A DNA stretch of 26,777 bases from assembly GCA_964542665.1 (NCBI GenBank), contig CAZIUF010000011.1, positions 1 through 26,777 on the forward strand, written 5' to 3'. A program made the translations under genes and the position numbers. This document shows positions 7,865 through 15,503 of this stretch, in pieces. Position 1 is the first letter of the stretch; each line of letters starts with the position of its first letter. This stretch comes from JAGOLU01 sp964542665. Its GTDB lineage: Bacteria; Patescibacteriota; Microgenomatia; UBA1406; GWC2-37-13. The notes under the pieces are model-generated. The model was given only the letters and a program-made list of their open reading frames with translations, ran no database searches and was not told the origin of the DNA.

Positions 7865-9694
7865 CTACTTGTGTGCGAGAGACTTCAGTTCACTCATAGA
7901 TGTCGCATCGGTAGGCTTCTTGTCTGTTCGAAAACGCTCCAAACGGGGAAATCGCATACTCCACCCAGATGAGTGAACCTTCGACTCAGTCAACTCATCG
8001 CAACGGATTTCGAGCACCGTACCTGGGCGAACCCACACATCAGGTTCGATGATTTTAAGTACTTCGTACTCTGCCGGTTTGCTTACAACTCGTAACTTGT
8101 TACTGGCAGCGAGGAGCTTCCTCCACTCATCATCGGTCATCCCTGTACCTATCTTGGCGATCGTGAGATATTTTTCCTCTTTAGGATCATAGATGCCCAA
8201 TAGTACAGCGCCAATGCCAAATGCAGCCCGCTTACCCTTGCCCCGATCATAGCCCATCACCACGCCATCAATCGTGTCGGTAACTTTTTCACTATAACTT
8301 TTCTTTAGTTTTACCCACGAGAATTCACGGGCGCCAGGTTTATATGGATCATCAAGTTTTTTGGCCATGATGCCCTCTAGTCCATCGGTGATATAAGTAT
8401 CGAAGAGCGCTTCTATAGCAGCGGGATCGTCAGTCACTGTCTCAGGCGCCATGACGACGGTCTGTGGATGTACAGCATCCTCGATGGAAGAAGAAATGAT
8501 CAGTGAACGGAGTTTTTGGTTGCGTTCATGGAGCGGTTTCTGAATGTACGAAACTCCATCAACATACAGTACATCAAATGCCATTAGACGCAAAGGAATC
8601 TTTAGTGCAGTCTCAGCCACATCATGCTTGCGCTTACGTTGTATGGTCTCTTGAAATAATAAAAATCTATCATGCACATGATCATACCCGAGAGCTTCGC
8701 CCTCAATGATAGCCTCATCACAATCGAGTTCTTTCAAAACTGCCGTGACGATGTCGGGATACATATGTGTCGCGTCCTCGAGACCTCGGGTAAAGATGTG
8801 AACGCTTGAAAGTTGTGAGCCCTCCGAATCGGAAGGCGAGCTATTAGCTGCGAGCTGAGGATGGCCTTTTTTTATGCGTGGCAGTTCTGTTTGCAGCTTG
8901 GAGCTTGGAGCTTTCTTCACATGCACCTGGAGCCTCAGTCCATCATATTTTGGTTCGATTGAACACTTGCCCAATTTCTCGACGATCTCGGCACCCGATG
9001 AGAGTCGCTCTGCGCGCATCATCAGAATAGGAGTTCCTAATATTGGAGTGACTGATGCCAGCGCATCTACTCCCTTTTCTTTGACTGTTTGGCAGATGAA
9101 ACTTAGGTCAGGTCTGACTTGATAAGCCTGCTCAATCGCGATACGGAGGGATTTGCCTCCGGTAATCATCCAAGACAAGGCATCCATTATCGTGATATCT
9201 GATGCACCGAGTCGAAGGCGACCGAGAGGAATACGCGCGATATATCGGCACGAGAGTGGATCGAGTTTGGTGATAAGTGAGCCAATCAATGCTGCCTTTG
9301 ACTCTTGGCTCCCCTGACCCGACTGCGCTGCAATATTCACAAATACTTCAAATACTTGTGAGACAGACAGGTCTTCTTGGTCAAACGACTGATATGCTTG
9401 CCGCTCTTGTTCTATCGCTGTACCCAGGTCACCTATCTTTGAAACTGTCTTTGCAAAATCTTTAGGATCAAGAGAAAATGCCGATGCAGCAGCCTTGATA
9501 ACACTTTTTTCAGCTACTCCAAACTCGAGGCCTCCGTATGGCGGAGATATCCTCCCCTGGAGGAGATAGGGAACTTGACCTATTTCTTTCACTGAAAGCT
9601 TATGGAATAATTGAGCTAACTTTTCAGTGATCTCTAAACGAGATGATACGGATTCAATATCCTGAAGAAATAGTGAAAAATCTTTAAATAACAT
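7865..9694 (-). CDS. lig: ATP-dependent DNA ligase, archaeal/eukaryotic type
   Basis: A 609-residue ligase sealing nicks with ATP. The N-terminal DNA-binding domain comprises about residues 1-215 (IPLGRLRLGASDITIMDALS is typical). The adenylation domain carries motif I EPKYDGLR with catalytic K249, motif III FTRGLED (R303), IIEGEAL (E331), LMAFDVLYVDG, motif IV EGIMAKK and motif V WVKLKK. The OB domain ends with RFPRLERFRTDKKP (motif VI-like). Most bacteria use NAD-dependent LigA for replication; ligases of this archaeal type are known from CPR bacteria, so this may be a housekeeping ligase. The start lies 5 nt after the upstream stop, with no Shine-Dalgarno, so it is probably cotranscribed with the GT-C and Fic genes. 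Odd: an insert of about 38 residues (260-297) separates motif I from motif III and has repeat-like DNA. Confidence 0.95.
   Translation of the reverse strand: MLFKDFSLFLQDIESVSSRLEITEKLAQLFHKLSVKEIGQVPYLLQGRISPPYGGLEFGVAEKSVIKAAASAFSLDPKDFAKTVSKIGDLGTAIEQERQAYQSFDQEDLSVSQVFEVFVNIAAQSGQGSQESKAALIGSLITKLDPLSCRYIARIPLGRLRLGASDITIMDALSWMITGGKSLRIAIEQAYQVRPDLSFICQTVKEKGVDALASVTPILGTPILMMRAERLSSGAEIVEKLGKCSIEPKYDGLRLQVHVKKAPSSKLQTELPRIKKGHPQLAANSSPSDSEGSQLSSVHIFTRGLEDATHMYPDIVTAVLKELDCDEAIIEGEALGYDHVHDRFLLFQETIQRKRKHDVAETALKIPLRLMAFDVLYVDGVSYIQKPLHERNQKLRSLIISSSIEDAVHPQTVVMAPETVTDDPAAIEALFDTYITDGLEGIMAKKLDDPYKPGAREFSWVKLKKSYSEKVTDTIDGVVMGYDRGKGKRAAFGIGAVLLGIYDPKEEKYLTIAKIGTGMTDDEWRKLLAASNKLRVVSKPAEYEVLKIIEPDVWVRPGTVLEIRCDELTESKVHSSGWSMRFPRLERFRTDKKPTDATSMSELKSLAHK
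8804..8917 (-). repeat. Repeat-like insertion inside the ligase gene
   Basis: This in-frame stretch encodes residues 260-297 and has the texture of an intergenic repeat: AGCTCCAAGCTCCAAGCTG, then CAGCTCGCAGCTAATAGCTC, then an imperfect palindrome (plus strand GCCCTCCGA/TCGGAAGGC). Archaeal-type ligases normally have only a short turn here between the two adenylation-domain strands. Confidence 0.6.
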
Positions 9695-9699
9695 GTGAT

Positions 9700-11286
9700 T
9701 TAGCGATAATGTAACCAGTCATCAATATTCGGATCAGGCGCTACAGCAACCTGGGCATCGGTCAAGCTCCATTTTTCTACACAATACTTGTTTGGATAAC
9801 ACCAATTCTTAATAAGCTTGCCTTCGAGCCTGACCTTATCATTTTTCCAAGATTCAGGAGTAAATTGTGGCATATCTTTGGGTGGTGGCTCAACGATAAG
9901 ATAAGTGGTGTTTCGTTTGGTATACCGGGCCACTTGTTTATCAGGATGATGGAGTACGCCATATTGCATCGCCCACTTTGCTTGATACGCGATGATGTCT
10001 GGAGCATATATGAAATAGCCAAATTTGTTTGGACTATCTGAAAAAATATCACTTGATAGTTTTTCATAAAATCTCCATGAGCTAATATCAATTCCTTTTT
10101 TCATGCCCAGATCATTGGTCACTAGGGTATTGGAAAGACTATTCACATAAAGTGCAAATAGTACAAAGGCCATGCCGATTAGCTTGTTGATATGTGTAGT
10201 TGAGATAACTATGATCACGATGGGCACAATCAATATGGGGTAGTAATAATAGCTCAAAACGTTGCCATTGTGCATCAGGCTGAAAAACCAAAATAAACCA
10301 TATACTGAGCTGAAAAAGCAAAATATATGTTCAAGCTGGCTTTTCTTTTCTTTTCTGAAAAGCAGAGTAAAGGTGATAACAAAAAGTATCAGTGCCAAAA
10401 TATTTAGTGATCCGTACTGGCCGAGTAACAACTGCCATCCAAACTCTAATGCGCCAAAAAGTCTGTTTACGAAAACATCATAGAAAGGCATTTTGATGCG
10501 GTATATATCATGGCCGAGCAACTGATTGAGTGTTGATCGCGTCTGACTAAAGTCGTGTCGTAACTCAAAGGCTATAAATGTTGAAAGCGGAAAAACCAGT
10601 ACCGGAAGTGAGATGAATCTATATATATATTTATCCTGGTAAGTTCTGTATAGCCATATTGCCAAAGTAGTAAAAAGCAAAGGAGCGCCTACTGCCATCT
10701 GGAACTGGATCATCAGTCCACTCACTAAAATGTGCGCTATGGCCCAACGCCATGATTTAAGTTCATACGATCGATATAAAGTGAACAAAAAAAGTGGCAT
10801 TAAGGTCATCGCTCCAAATGGATTAATCATTTTCGTAGTATGTTCAAAGCTTATGGTGGCAACTAATGCGGCACTAACGAGCGCAACATATCCGTTACGT
10901 AGTAATCGATTTGTGAAGAAATAACTCATCAATATAAACGCGAGGTACCAAGCTATCCACAAGTAACTCTCGACTATGGGACTAGCATGCGACAGGAAAT
11001 AGATAGGGTAACTCACATAGATCCAGAGCGGACCATGGAAAAGACCGCCAATAGCGCTAGAACGTGGGCCAATGAGTGTATAGCCCTTTTGTGCAATCTC
11101 ATCCATTAACAGAAAATCACGGGCAGTATCCGTACCTATAGATATATCGCTTATGAGGACAAGTCGTGCGAGTAAAAACAGATGATAAGCAAGTACGCAG
11201 ACTGCAGCACTAATAACAACCTTGCGCGAGTTTACAGTGCAAAACCCATAAACCATTTTAAGTCTGCGATGAAGCTCTTTTTTCAT
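9700..11286 (-). CDS. GT-C membrane glycosyltransferase (PMT/ArnT-like, GT39 superfamily)
   Basis: A 528-residue polytopic membrane protein with about ten or more hydrophobic helices, and a soluble C-terminal part of about 120 residues. The first extracytoplasmic loop follows TM1 and has the acidic pattern SIGTDTARDFLLMDEIAQKG with later GGLFHGPLWIYVSYP. This matches the catalytic loop of lipid-linked-sugar GT-C enzymes (PMT, ArnT, RgtA-D-like). Such enzymes move a sugar from a polyprenyl-phosphate carrier to protein or glycolipid on the outer face of the membrane; the actual substrate is not readable. It lies 46 nt after the Fic gene and 5 nt before the ligase, so it is probably the middle gene of that unit. 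A -10-like TATACA very close to the ATG could be an internal promoter. Confidence 0.8.
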   Translation of the reverse strand: MKKELHRRLKMVYGFCTVNSRKVVISAAVCVLAYHLFLLARLVLISDISIGTDTARDFLLMDEIAQKGYTLIGPRSSAIGGLFHGPLWIYVSYPIYFLSHASPIVESYLWIAWYLAFILMSYFFTNRLLRNGYVALVSAALVATISFEHTTKMINPFGAMTLMPLFLFTLYRSYELKSWRWAIAHILVSGLMIQFQMAVGAPLLFTTLAIWLYRTYQDKYIYRFISLPVLVFPLSTFIAFELRHDFSQTRSTLNQLLGHDIYRIKMPFYDVFVNRLFGALEFGWQLLLGQYGSLNILALILFVITFTLLFRKEKKSQLEHIFCFFSSVYGLFWFFSLMHNGNVLSYYYYPILIVPIVIIVISTTHINKLIGMAFVLFALYVNSLSNTLVTNDLGMKKGIDISSWRFYEKLSSDIFSDSPNKFGYFIYAPDIIAYQAKWAMQYGVLHHPDKQVARYTKRNTTYLIVEPPPKDMPQFTPESWKNDKVRLEGKLIKNWCYPNKYCVEKWSLTDAQVAVAPDPNIDDWLHYR

Positions 11287-11332
11287 AAAGTGTATAGTCG
11301 TATCATACCGTGTATTCTGTTTTTAGACAGTT

Positions 11333-12376
11333 TTAGTTTATCTCATACCGCGCGCCCTTGGTGCTTCCAACTTTGCGAATAAGTCCCTTTTCGATCAACT
11401 CATTGACCTCCCGAAGCACGGTGTCGTCAGATACATCGGGAAAAAGTAACGAAAACATTTTGTTTTGAACATATCCCACATCGGTGATGTACTCAACTAT
11501 CTTGATCTGACGCTCAGTTAGATAGACCTGACGACCGCCCATCTTTGACTTGAGCTTTACGTCTTGAGAAAGTTTCAGGATCTTTTCTTTGACTCGATCA
11601 TACTCAACTGCTGCTCCATACGTAAAGTACTCAAGCCACGTAGTATAGTCGCCTCTTGATGCTGCCTGGAGTGAGCGGTAGTAGTTATCTGGATCTTTAT
11701 CATAAAACTCTTCGAGTGAAAAGAACCGTCTCATATCATATCCGCCCAACACAAGTACTAGTGTGGCGATGATACGGGCAATGCGGCCATTGCCATCTGC
11801 AAAGGGATGGATACGGACAAGCTCATGATGAGCTAGGCCTGCCTTGAGTACGGGATGAAGTTGCTCCTTAGTCATCGCATTGAGCCACATCACAAACTGA
11901 CTCATGAGAAACGGCACCTGCATAGCCTCGGGAGGCTTAAAGCTCACCTCTCCAGTAGATGAGTCCCTGATAGTGACTGCTTTGGTGCGATAGGTACCCT
12001 GATGCTCGACTGGCAATATCTTGTCGATGATCGTCCGATGAAGTTTCAAGATTAACGGTTCGCTGATCTTGATAACTCCTCGCTCTTGTTCATCATCGAT
12101 GATCGAGATCACTTTACGATAGTTGATGACTTCTTGCACATCGCGTGGCCGTGCAATCACATCCTTTCCCATCAGAACATCCTTAGCATCCTCTATCTTG
12201 AGCTGATTACCTTCGAGGTGGGTACCATGAAATACCTGACGAACGATAGCATCCTGACGAAACTCTTTTTCCCACAAAGGGACAACGGGCGCATGTTTGA
12301 TGACTTCAGCCGCCGCCTCAATACGAGAAATATGTGAAAGTATTTTGTGTGAGATCTGATAGTCCGGTTTAAACAT
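11333..12376 (-). CDS. Fic-domain protein (probable AMP transferase) with C-terminal winged helix
   Basis: A 347-residue Fic/DOC enzyme. The active-site loop HPFADGNGRIAR (H190, D194, N196, R198, R201) fully matches the HxFx[D/E]GNGRxxR consensus, so nucleotide transfer (normally AMP onto Ser/Thr/Tyr of a target) should be possible. The N-terminal inhibitory-helix motif is GTHLEGN: E55-G56-N57 is present, but the Ser/Thr expected four residues before the Glu is Gly51 (Thr is at 52), so autoinhibition may differ. FKPP and HQGTYR are typical of this class. The last about 65 residues (LTERQIKIVEYI to the end) form a winged-helix domain, common in stand-alone bacterial Fic regulators. Its leader is the heptamer repeat described separately. 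Targets unknown; no antitoxin gene is adjacent. Confidence 0.92.
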   Translation of the reverse strand: MFKPDYQISHKILSHISRIEAAAEVIKHAPVVPLWEKEFRQDAIVRQVFHGTHLEGNQLKIEDAKDVLMGKDVIARPRDVQEVINYRKVISIIDDEQERGVIKISEPLILKLHRTIIDKILPVEHQGTYRTKAVTIRDSSTGEVSFKPPEAMQVPFLMSQFVMWLNAMTKEQLHPVLKAGLAHHELVRIHPFADGNGRIARIIATLVLVLGGYDMRRFFSLEEFYDKDPDNYYRSLQAASRGDYTTWLEYFTYGAAVEYDRVKEKILKLSQDVKLKSKMGGRQVYLTERQIKIVEYITDVGYVQNKMFSLLFPDVSDDTVLREVNELIEKGLIRKVGSTKGARYEIN

Positions 12377-12381
12377 AGTAC

Positions 12382-12439
12382 CTCTAAACTCTAAACTCTA
12401 AACTCTAAACTCTAAACTCTAAACTCTAAACTCTAAACT
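12382..12439. repeat. Heptanucleotide tandem repeat (8.3 copies) forming the Fic 5' leader
   Basis: Perfect (CTCTAAA)8 plus CT on the plus strand, i.e. TTTAGAG units on the Fic mRNA strand. It begins 5 nt before the Fic start codon (ATG 12374-12376) and ends where the predicted Fic transcript begins. The last unit creates AGAGG 4 nt before the ATG, a Shine-Dalgarno-like sequence. Confidence 0.9.
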
Positions 12440-12444
12440 GATTT

Positions 12445-12473
12445 ATTGTACATTTCCCGCACTACTTGCACAA
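12445..12473 (-). promoter_or_regulatory. Promoter of the Fic gene
   Basis: Minus-strand TTGTGC (12468-12473), 17-nt spacer, TACAAT (12445-12450). Predicted start about 12438, i.e. at the edge of the heptamer array. Its -35 overlaps that of the plus-strand pilin promoter in the shared TTGCACAA. Confidence 0.55.
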
Positions 12474-12494
12474 GAGCACAAATGTAGCTACACT
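12466..12494 (+). promoter_or_regulatory. Promoter of the pilin-like gene pair
   Basis: TTGCAC (12466-12471), 17-nt spacer, TACACT (12489-12494). The -10 is 6 nt from the ATG at 12501, so transcription should start at the A of the start codon (leaderless). Confidence 0.65.
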
Positions 12495-12500
12495 CACATC

Positions 12501-12986
12501 ATGTCTGTTTACCGTTGGATGATCTCCCTAGCTTTGGTACCCTTGTTTGCTCTTGTATTCTCTTCTTTTCGTCCAGCAAACGCCTTGGATTACAAATGCC
12601 AACGCGATTCAGCTCCTGCAAATGTGAAGGGGGTACGATGTGTCCCTGCACCAAATGATGGTCAATTCGAGACCATGGTTCTGTGCGATGAACAATGCAA
12701 TCGTCTTTGTGCCCGAGGTTTCAACCCCGCATGTAACTTTACCAGTGTATGTAAGGTTTATGGCTTTGCCATCAATCTAACGAGTGTAGGCGCAGGACTT
12801 CTCGCCCTGATGCTCGTGCTCTATGGCACATATCGCTATGTCATGGGAAAAGGTGAGCCCGAAGCGATAACCACTGCGCAATCCATCATCATCAATGCTG
12901 GAGTTGGACTCATCCTCGTCGTTGTCGCCTATTCACTCACGAGAATCGTGTTAGCTCTATTGCAAGTTGGAAGTATCTGTTTCTAA
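12501..12986 (+). CDS. Secreted Cys-rich pilin-like protein, VirB2/TrbC type
   Basis: 161 residues: signal peptide (about 1-29, ending PANALD), a Cys-rich ectodomain of about 55 residues, then two membrane helices (about 89-111 and 128-153) separated by the short polar loop GKGEPEAITTAQ. The two-helix part with a polar hairpin is the layout of VirB2/TrbC pilins of type IV secretion systems, and CPR genomes often carry such genes. Eight Cys (33, 47, 62, 66, 70, 78, 84, 160) imply disulphides or metal binding outside the membrane. The stop is 3 nt before the next gene, so they are one unit. No VirB4, VirB6 or VirD4 ATPase lies nearby, so a secretion machine is not shown. It could alternatively be a general membrane protein of the Mbov_0395-like pilin group. 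Confidence 0.7.
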   Translation: MSVYRWMISLALVPLFALVFSSFRPANALDYKCQRDSAPANVKGVRCVPAPNDGQFETMVLCDEQCNRLCARGFNPACNFTSVCKVYGFAINLTSVGAGLLALMLVLYGTYRYVMGKGEPEAITTAQSIIINAGVGLILVVVAYSLTRIVLALLQVGSICF

Positions 12987-12989
12987 CCT

Positions 12990-13400
12990 ATGCTCACTAC
13001 TTTACTCGCTGCAAATCCAACTCCTATCTGGGGGAAAATAGATACTCCAAAATATGCGGATATTTCTCTTGGATCATTTCTCAAATGGGGACTTCAAGTA
13101 TTTTTTGTAGTTCTTGCTTTGTTTACCCTGTACAACATGCTCATGGGAGCATTTAGTTGGGTAAATTCAAATGGTGTAGAAGAAAAAATACAAGCGGCCC
13201 GAGATCAGATCATGCACGCACTGATCGGTCTTATCCTCTCTCTATTTGTATTAGTTGTTTGGGGTGTCCTCGCGAGTAATATGCTCGGTCTTGTCAAAAC
13301 AACAAACAATGGACAATGGCTGCTCTGTCTCCCCACCATCAACGGAAGCACATGTGATAGCGCACTGCCTCAGACACGACCGCCAGTGGTTGGTCCATGA
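12990..13400 (+). CDS. Second pilin-like two-TM protein, VirB2/TrbC type
   Basis: 136 residues with two hydrophobic helices (about 30-54 and 75-99) and an intervening polar stretch, SWVNSNGVEEKIQAARDQIM. This is the same plan as the preceding gene without the Cys-rich head. The N-terminus (MLTTLLAANPTPIWG) is weakly hydrophobic. The tail has two Cys (113, 122) and ends Pro-rich. Only 3 nt separate it from the first pilin-like gene, so they are surely cotranscribed and may co-assemble. Its 3' end faces the convergent propeller gene at 13435 with only 34 bp between and no visible strong terminator. Family call from architecture, moderately sure. Confidence 0.65.
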   Translation: MLTTLLAANPTPIWGKIDTPKYADISLGSFLKWGLQVFFVVLALFTLYNMLMGAFSWVNSNGVEEKIQAARDQIMHALIGLILSLFVLVVWGVLASNMLGLVKTTNNGQWLLCLPTINGSTCDSALPQTRPPVVGP

Positions 13401-13434
13401 TATGCATCATCCACGGTTGAGTAGGCTGCTAAGG

Positions 13435-15246
13435 TCATATCTTCTTGGAGATTTTATATACCTTACTCCCTGAGAGAACGTAGACATCCTCTACTGTGCT
13501 TACAACGTGACTTGCACTAGAAAGAATTGGATCAACAATCTGTCCATGGAAAGCCCCTGTTTCCTCCAGTGCGTAGATGGCCGAGTTTTTACTATCCAAC
13601 ACATATGTAAATGGCGCATCAGGTGAATCAAATATCTGACTGATTACTGCGGTTTTGTTTGGAAAGACAGCCTTAAAGTCACTCTTGTTACCCGAGGTGT
13701 ACTTTCTCATCGATGATGCAGTTGCGATGTACACAGCGCCATCTATAGTCATCATCTTCCCTCCACCAAAATTTGCTGCTGTCTCTGCGCTCAGATATGA
13801 CACGCGCGGCGCAAATGATTTGGTATCTATTGCGATATATTTATATATATCTTTGTTCGCATCATCGAGCATATAGATATTACTGTTAAATACTTTCATG
13901 TCAGAGATGCTCCCCCACTCACTGTCACGGGGGATCACCTGTATAGAGCGAGAGGTAGTGATTAAAAACACTCCCTCTCGTTCGGTAAGTGCGTAGATAT
14001 AACTACTTGATGCAGCAAGCAAACGAGCTCCATTTAGCTTGTCAGAGGTGAGCACCTCATACGAGCGACTGATGAGTGATATGGCGTAGATCACCCCCCT
14101 ATCTCCGTCGAGGACATAGAGCGTGTCGCCATCAAGATCAGCATCAGTGATGGTCACCTGAGGATTTTCTACAACAATGTCGAATATCTCTTTAAAAGTT
14201 ACGGGTTCGATTCGGAGAAGCTCCTGCTTTTTCTGCATGATTTTGGTTGAAAGTTGTGACAATTCAGTGGCGTGCAGAGACTTTGTTTGAGCAGAAACGG
14301 TCGCGAGCTTTTGCTCTATTGACGTGAATATTTCGTCAGATTGTCCTGCGTCGAGAAATGATTCTGTGGTGGCTTGGTTAAGATCCGAGTCGATAGATTT
14401 GACCAGGACATCGTATTCATTTTGGGTATTTGGTCTAAAACTAGTTAACCAGTCGCTCTGACGAAATCCCAAATAAATGAGGAATACAGTTGGGATCAAC
14501 ACAAACAACCAATAGCGCGATGGCCGCAGGCTCAATCGAGCAAAACGAGAACGAAGTTGTGTAAATAATTTTTTTGTATTAGAGACAAATGATGGGCGGA
14601 CTGACAAAGTACTATCATCTTCATGACTTAATTTAGATACCAACTCATGCACCTCAAGCCCCTCATCCGTTTTGGTAGTCGTGATAACATCGTCGACTTC
14701 AGTCACGGGCATATCGGGTACGAGTTGCTCAAGCTTTTCAAATGATGCTATGCCAAAGCCATAGGTCTGTCCCTCATCATAGGTTTGCATCATCTCGACC
14801 ACCTCCTCTGGACGATAGTGGTCAAAATAGTACTTCAGTCCTTCGTCGCCGCCGATATGTTCGAGAAATGCATCAGTGGTCGCTATATACACATCTCCCT
14901 CTTCCCAATGACCATCAGCACAGAATCCATCTGATACTATCTCGGTAATCTCTGTACCGCGCCTTAGATAGATGACCCCAGATCCGTGAGTCCCTAAAAA
15001 TATTTTCTGGTCATTGAGGGTGATACAGGCTGAATCACTGCCCTTCTCCAATACTGCCATCACCGACTCTAAATCGTCGACGTTTGTTATTGTATGAAGT
15101 TTTTCATATGCTTTTTGCCATATCAGCGGGTCGACTTGTTGCGTGTCGTCTGATACATGGGTCACCACAAATAGGCAGTGGGCATCGCTTCGGACATACA
15201 CCGATGAAGAAGGTGTGGATTTGGTTTTAAAAACAATACAGCGCAT
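13435..15246 (-). CDS. Membrane protein: degenerate PP2C-like domain, one TM, C-terminal beta-propeller
   Basis: 603 residues in three parts. The N-terminal part (about 1-175) has a PP2C-like pattern: ACITLNDQKIFLGTHGSGVIYL, then WEEGDVYIATTDAFLEHIG in place of the usual GDxxxxxTDGL. The metal-binding DGxGG motif is absent, so it may be a pseudo-phosphatase or sensor. One transmembrane helix follows at about 244-261 (YWLFVLIPTVFLIYLG), after a basic stretch RSRFARLSLRPSR, so the N-terminus is cytoplasmic. After a helical linker (about 275-345), residues 350-603 contain repeated blades such as DADLDGDTLYVLDGDRGVIY, NSNIYMLDDANKDIYKY and TYVLDSKNSAIYAL, an outside-facing beta-propeller. It lies 32 nt after the two-TM gene. 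A role sensing envelope or ligand state is inference. Confidence 0.65.
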   Translation of the reverse strand: MRCIVFKTKSTPSSSVYVRSDAHCLFVVTHVSDDTQQVDPLIWQKAYEKLHTITNVDDLESVMAVLEKGSDSACITLNDQKIFLGTHGSGVIYLRRGTEITEIVSDGFCADGHWEEGDVYIATTDAFLEHIGGDEGLKYYFDHYRPEEVVEMMQTYDEGQTYGFGIASFEKLEQLVPDMPVTEVDDVITTTKTDEGLEVHELVSKLSHEDDSTLSVRPSFVSNTKKLFTQLRSRFARLSLRPSRYWLFVLIPTVFLIYLGFRQSDWLTSFRPNTQNEYDVLVKSIDSDLNQATTESFLDAGQSDEIFTSIEQKLATVSAQTKSLHATELSQLSTKIMQKKQELLRIEPVTFKEIFDIVVENPQVTITDADLDGDTLYVLDGDRGVIYAISLISRSYEVLTSDKLNGARLLAASSSYIYALTEREGVFLITTSRSIQVIPRDSEWGSISDMKVFNSNIYMLDDANKDIYKYIAIDTKSFAPRVSYLSAETAANFGGGKMMTIDGAVYIATASSMRKYTSGNKSDFKAVFPNKTAVISQIFDSPDAPFTYVLDSKNSAIYALEETGAFHGQIVDPILSSASHVVSTVEDVYVLSGSKVYKISKKI

Positions 15247-15278
15247 GGGTACAATAGTATTCCCCTTACAAAACAGGG

Positions 15279-15503
15279 CTATACTGAATAGAGTACCATA
15301 ATCAAAAGTGTAATAACAGCAAATACCAGCTGAGCAGTGGTGACTGCAACGACGAATGCACCTGTTTCTGTCAATACAGTGCGGGAGAGCGATCTCACTT
15401 GACCCAATAAGACAATACTATAGAGTACATACATAAGCGAAAAAACCACTAGAAATGCCTTGACCAACCACCAGGTGAGAGTGACATCGAGTGAGCTAAG
15501 CAT
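15279..15503 (-). CDS. Two-TM small membrane protein, DUF5657-like
   Basis: With the ATG at 15503 (MLSSLDVTLTWW) it has 74 residues and overlaps the end of the preceding gene by 8 nt (ATGCTTAG), a typical coupled arrangement. A longer frame from 15539 would overlap by 44 nt and is less likely. Two hydrophobic helices flank a short basic loop (LGQVRSLSRTVLTE). The pattern resembles short CPR membrane proteins listed as DUF5657; recalled, not verified. Function unknown. Confidence 0.65.
   Translation of the reverse strand: MLSSLDVTLTWWLVKAFLVVFSLMYVLYSIVLLGQVRSLSRTVLTETGAFVVAVTTAQLVFAVITLLIMVLYSV

Noticed and set aside
11333..12376. Fic/Phd toxin-antitoxin module
   Set aside because: No small antitoxin gene is adjacent, and the protein carries its own inhibitory-type helix and a winged-helix domain.
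12382..12439. CRISPR array or telomere-like repeat
   Set aside because: Units are 7 bp with no spacers, and the array is short and internal to a promoter-gene junction.
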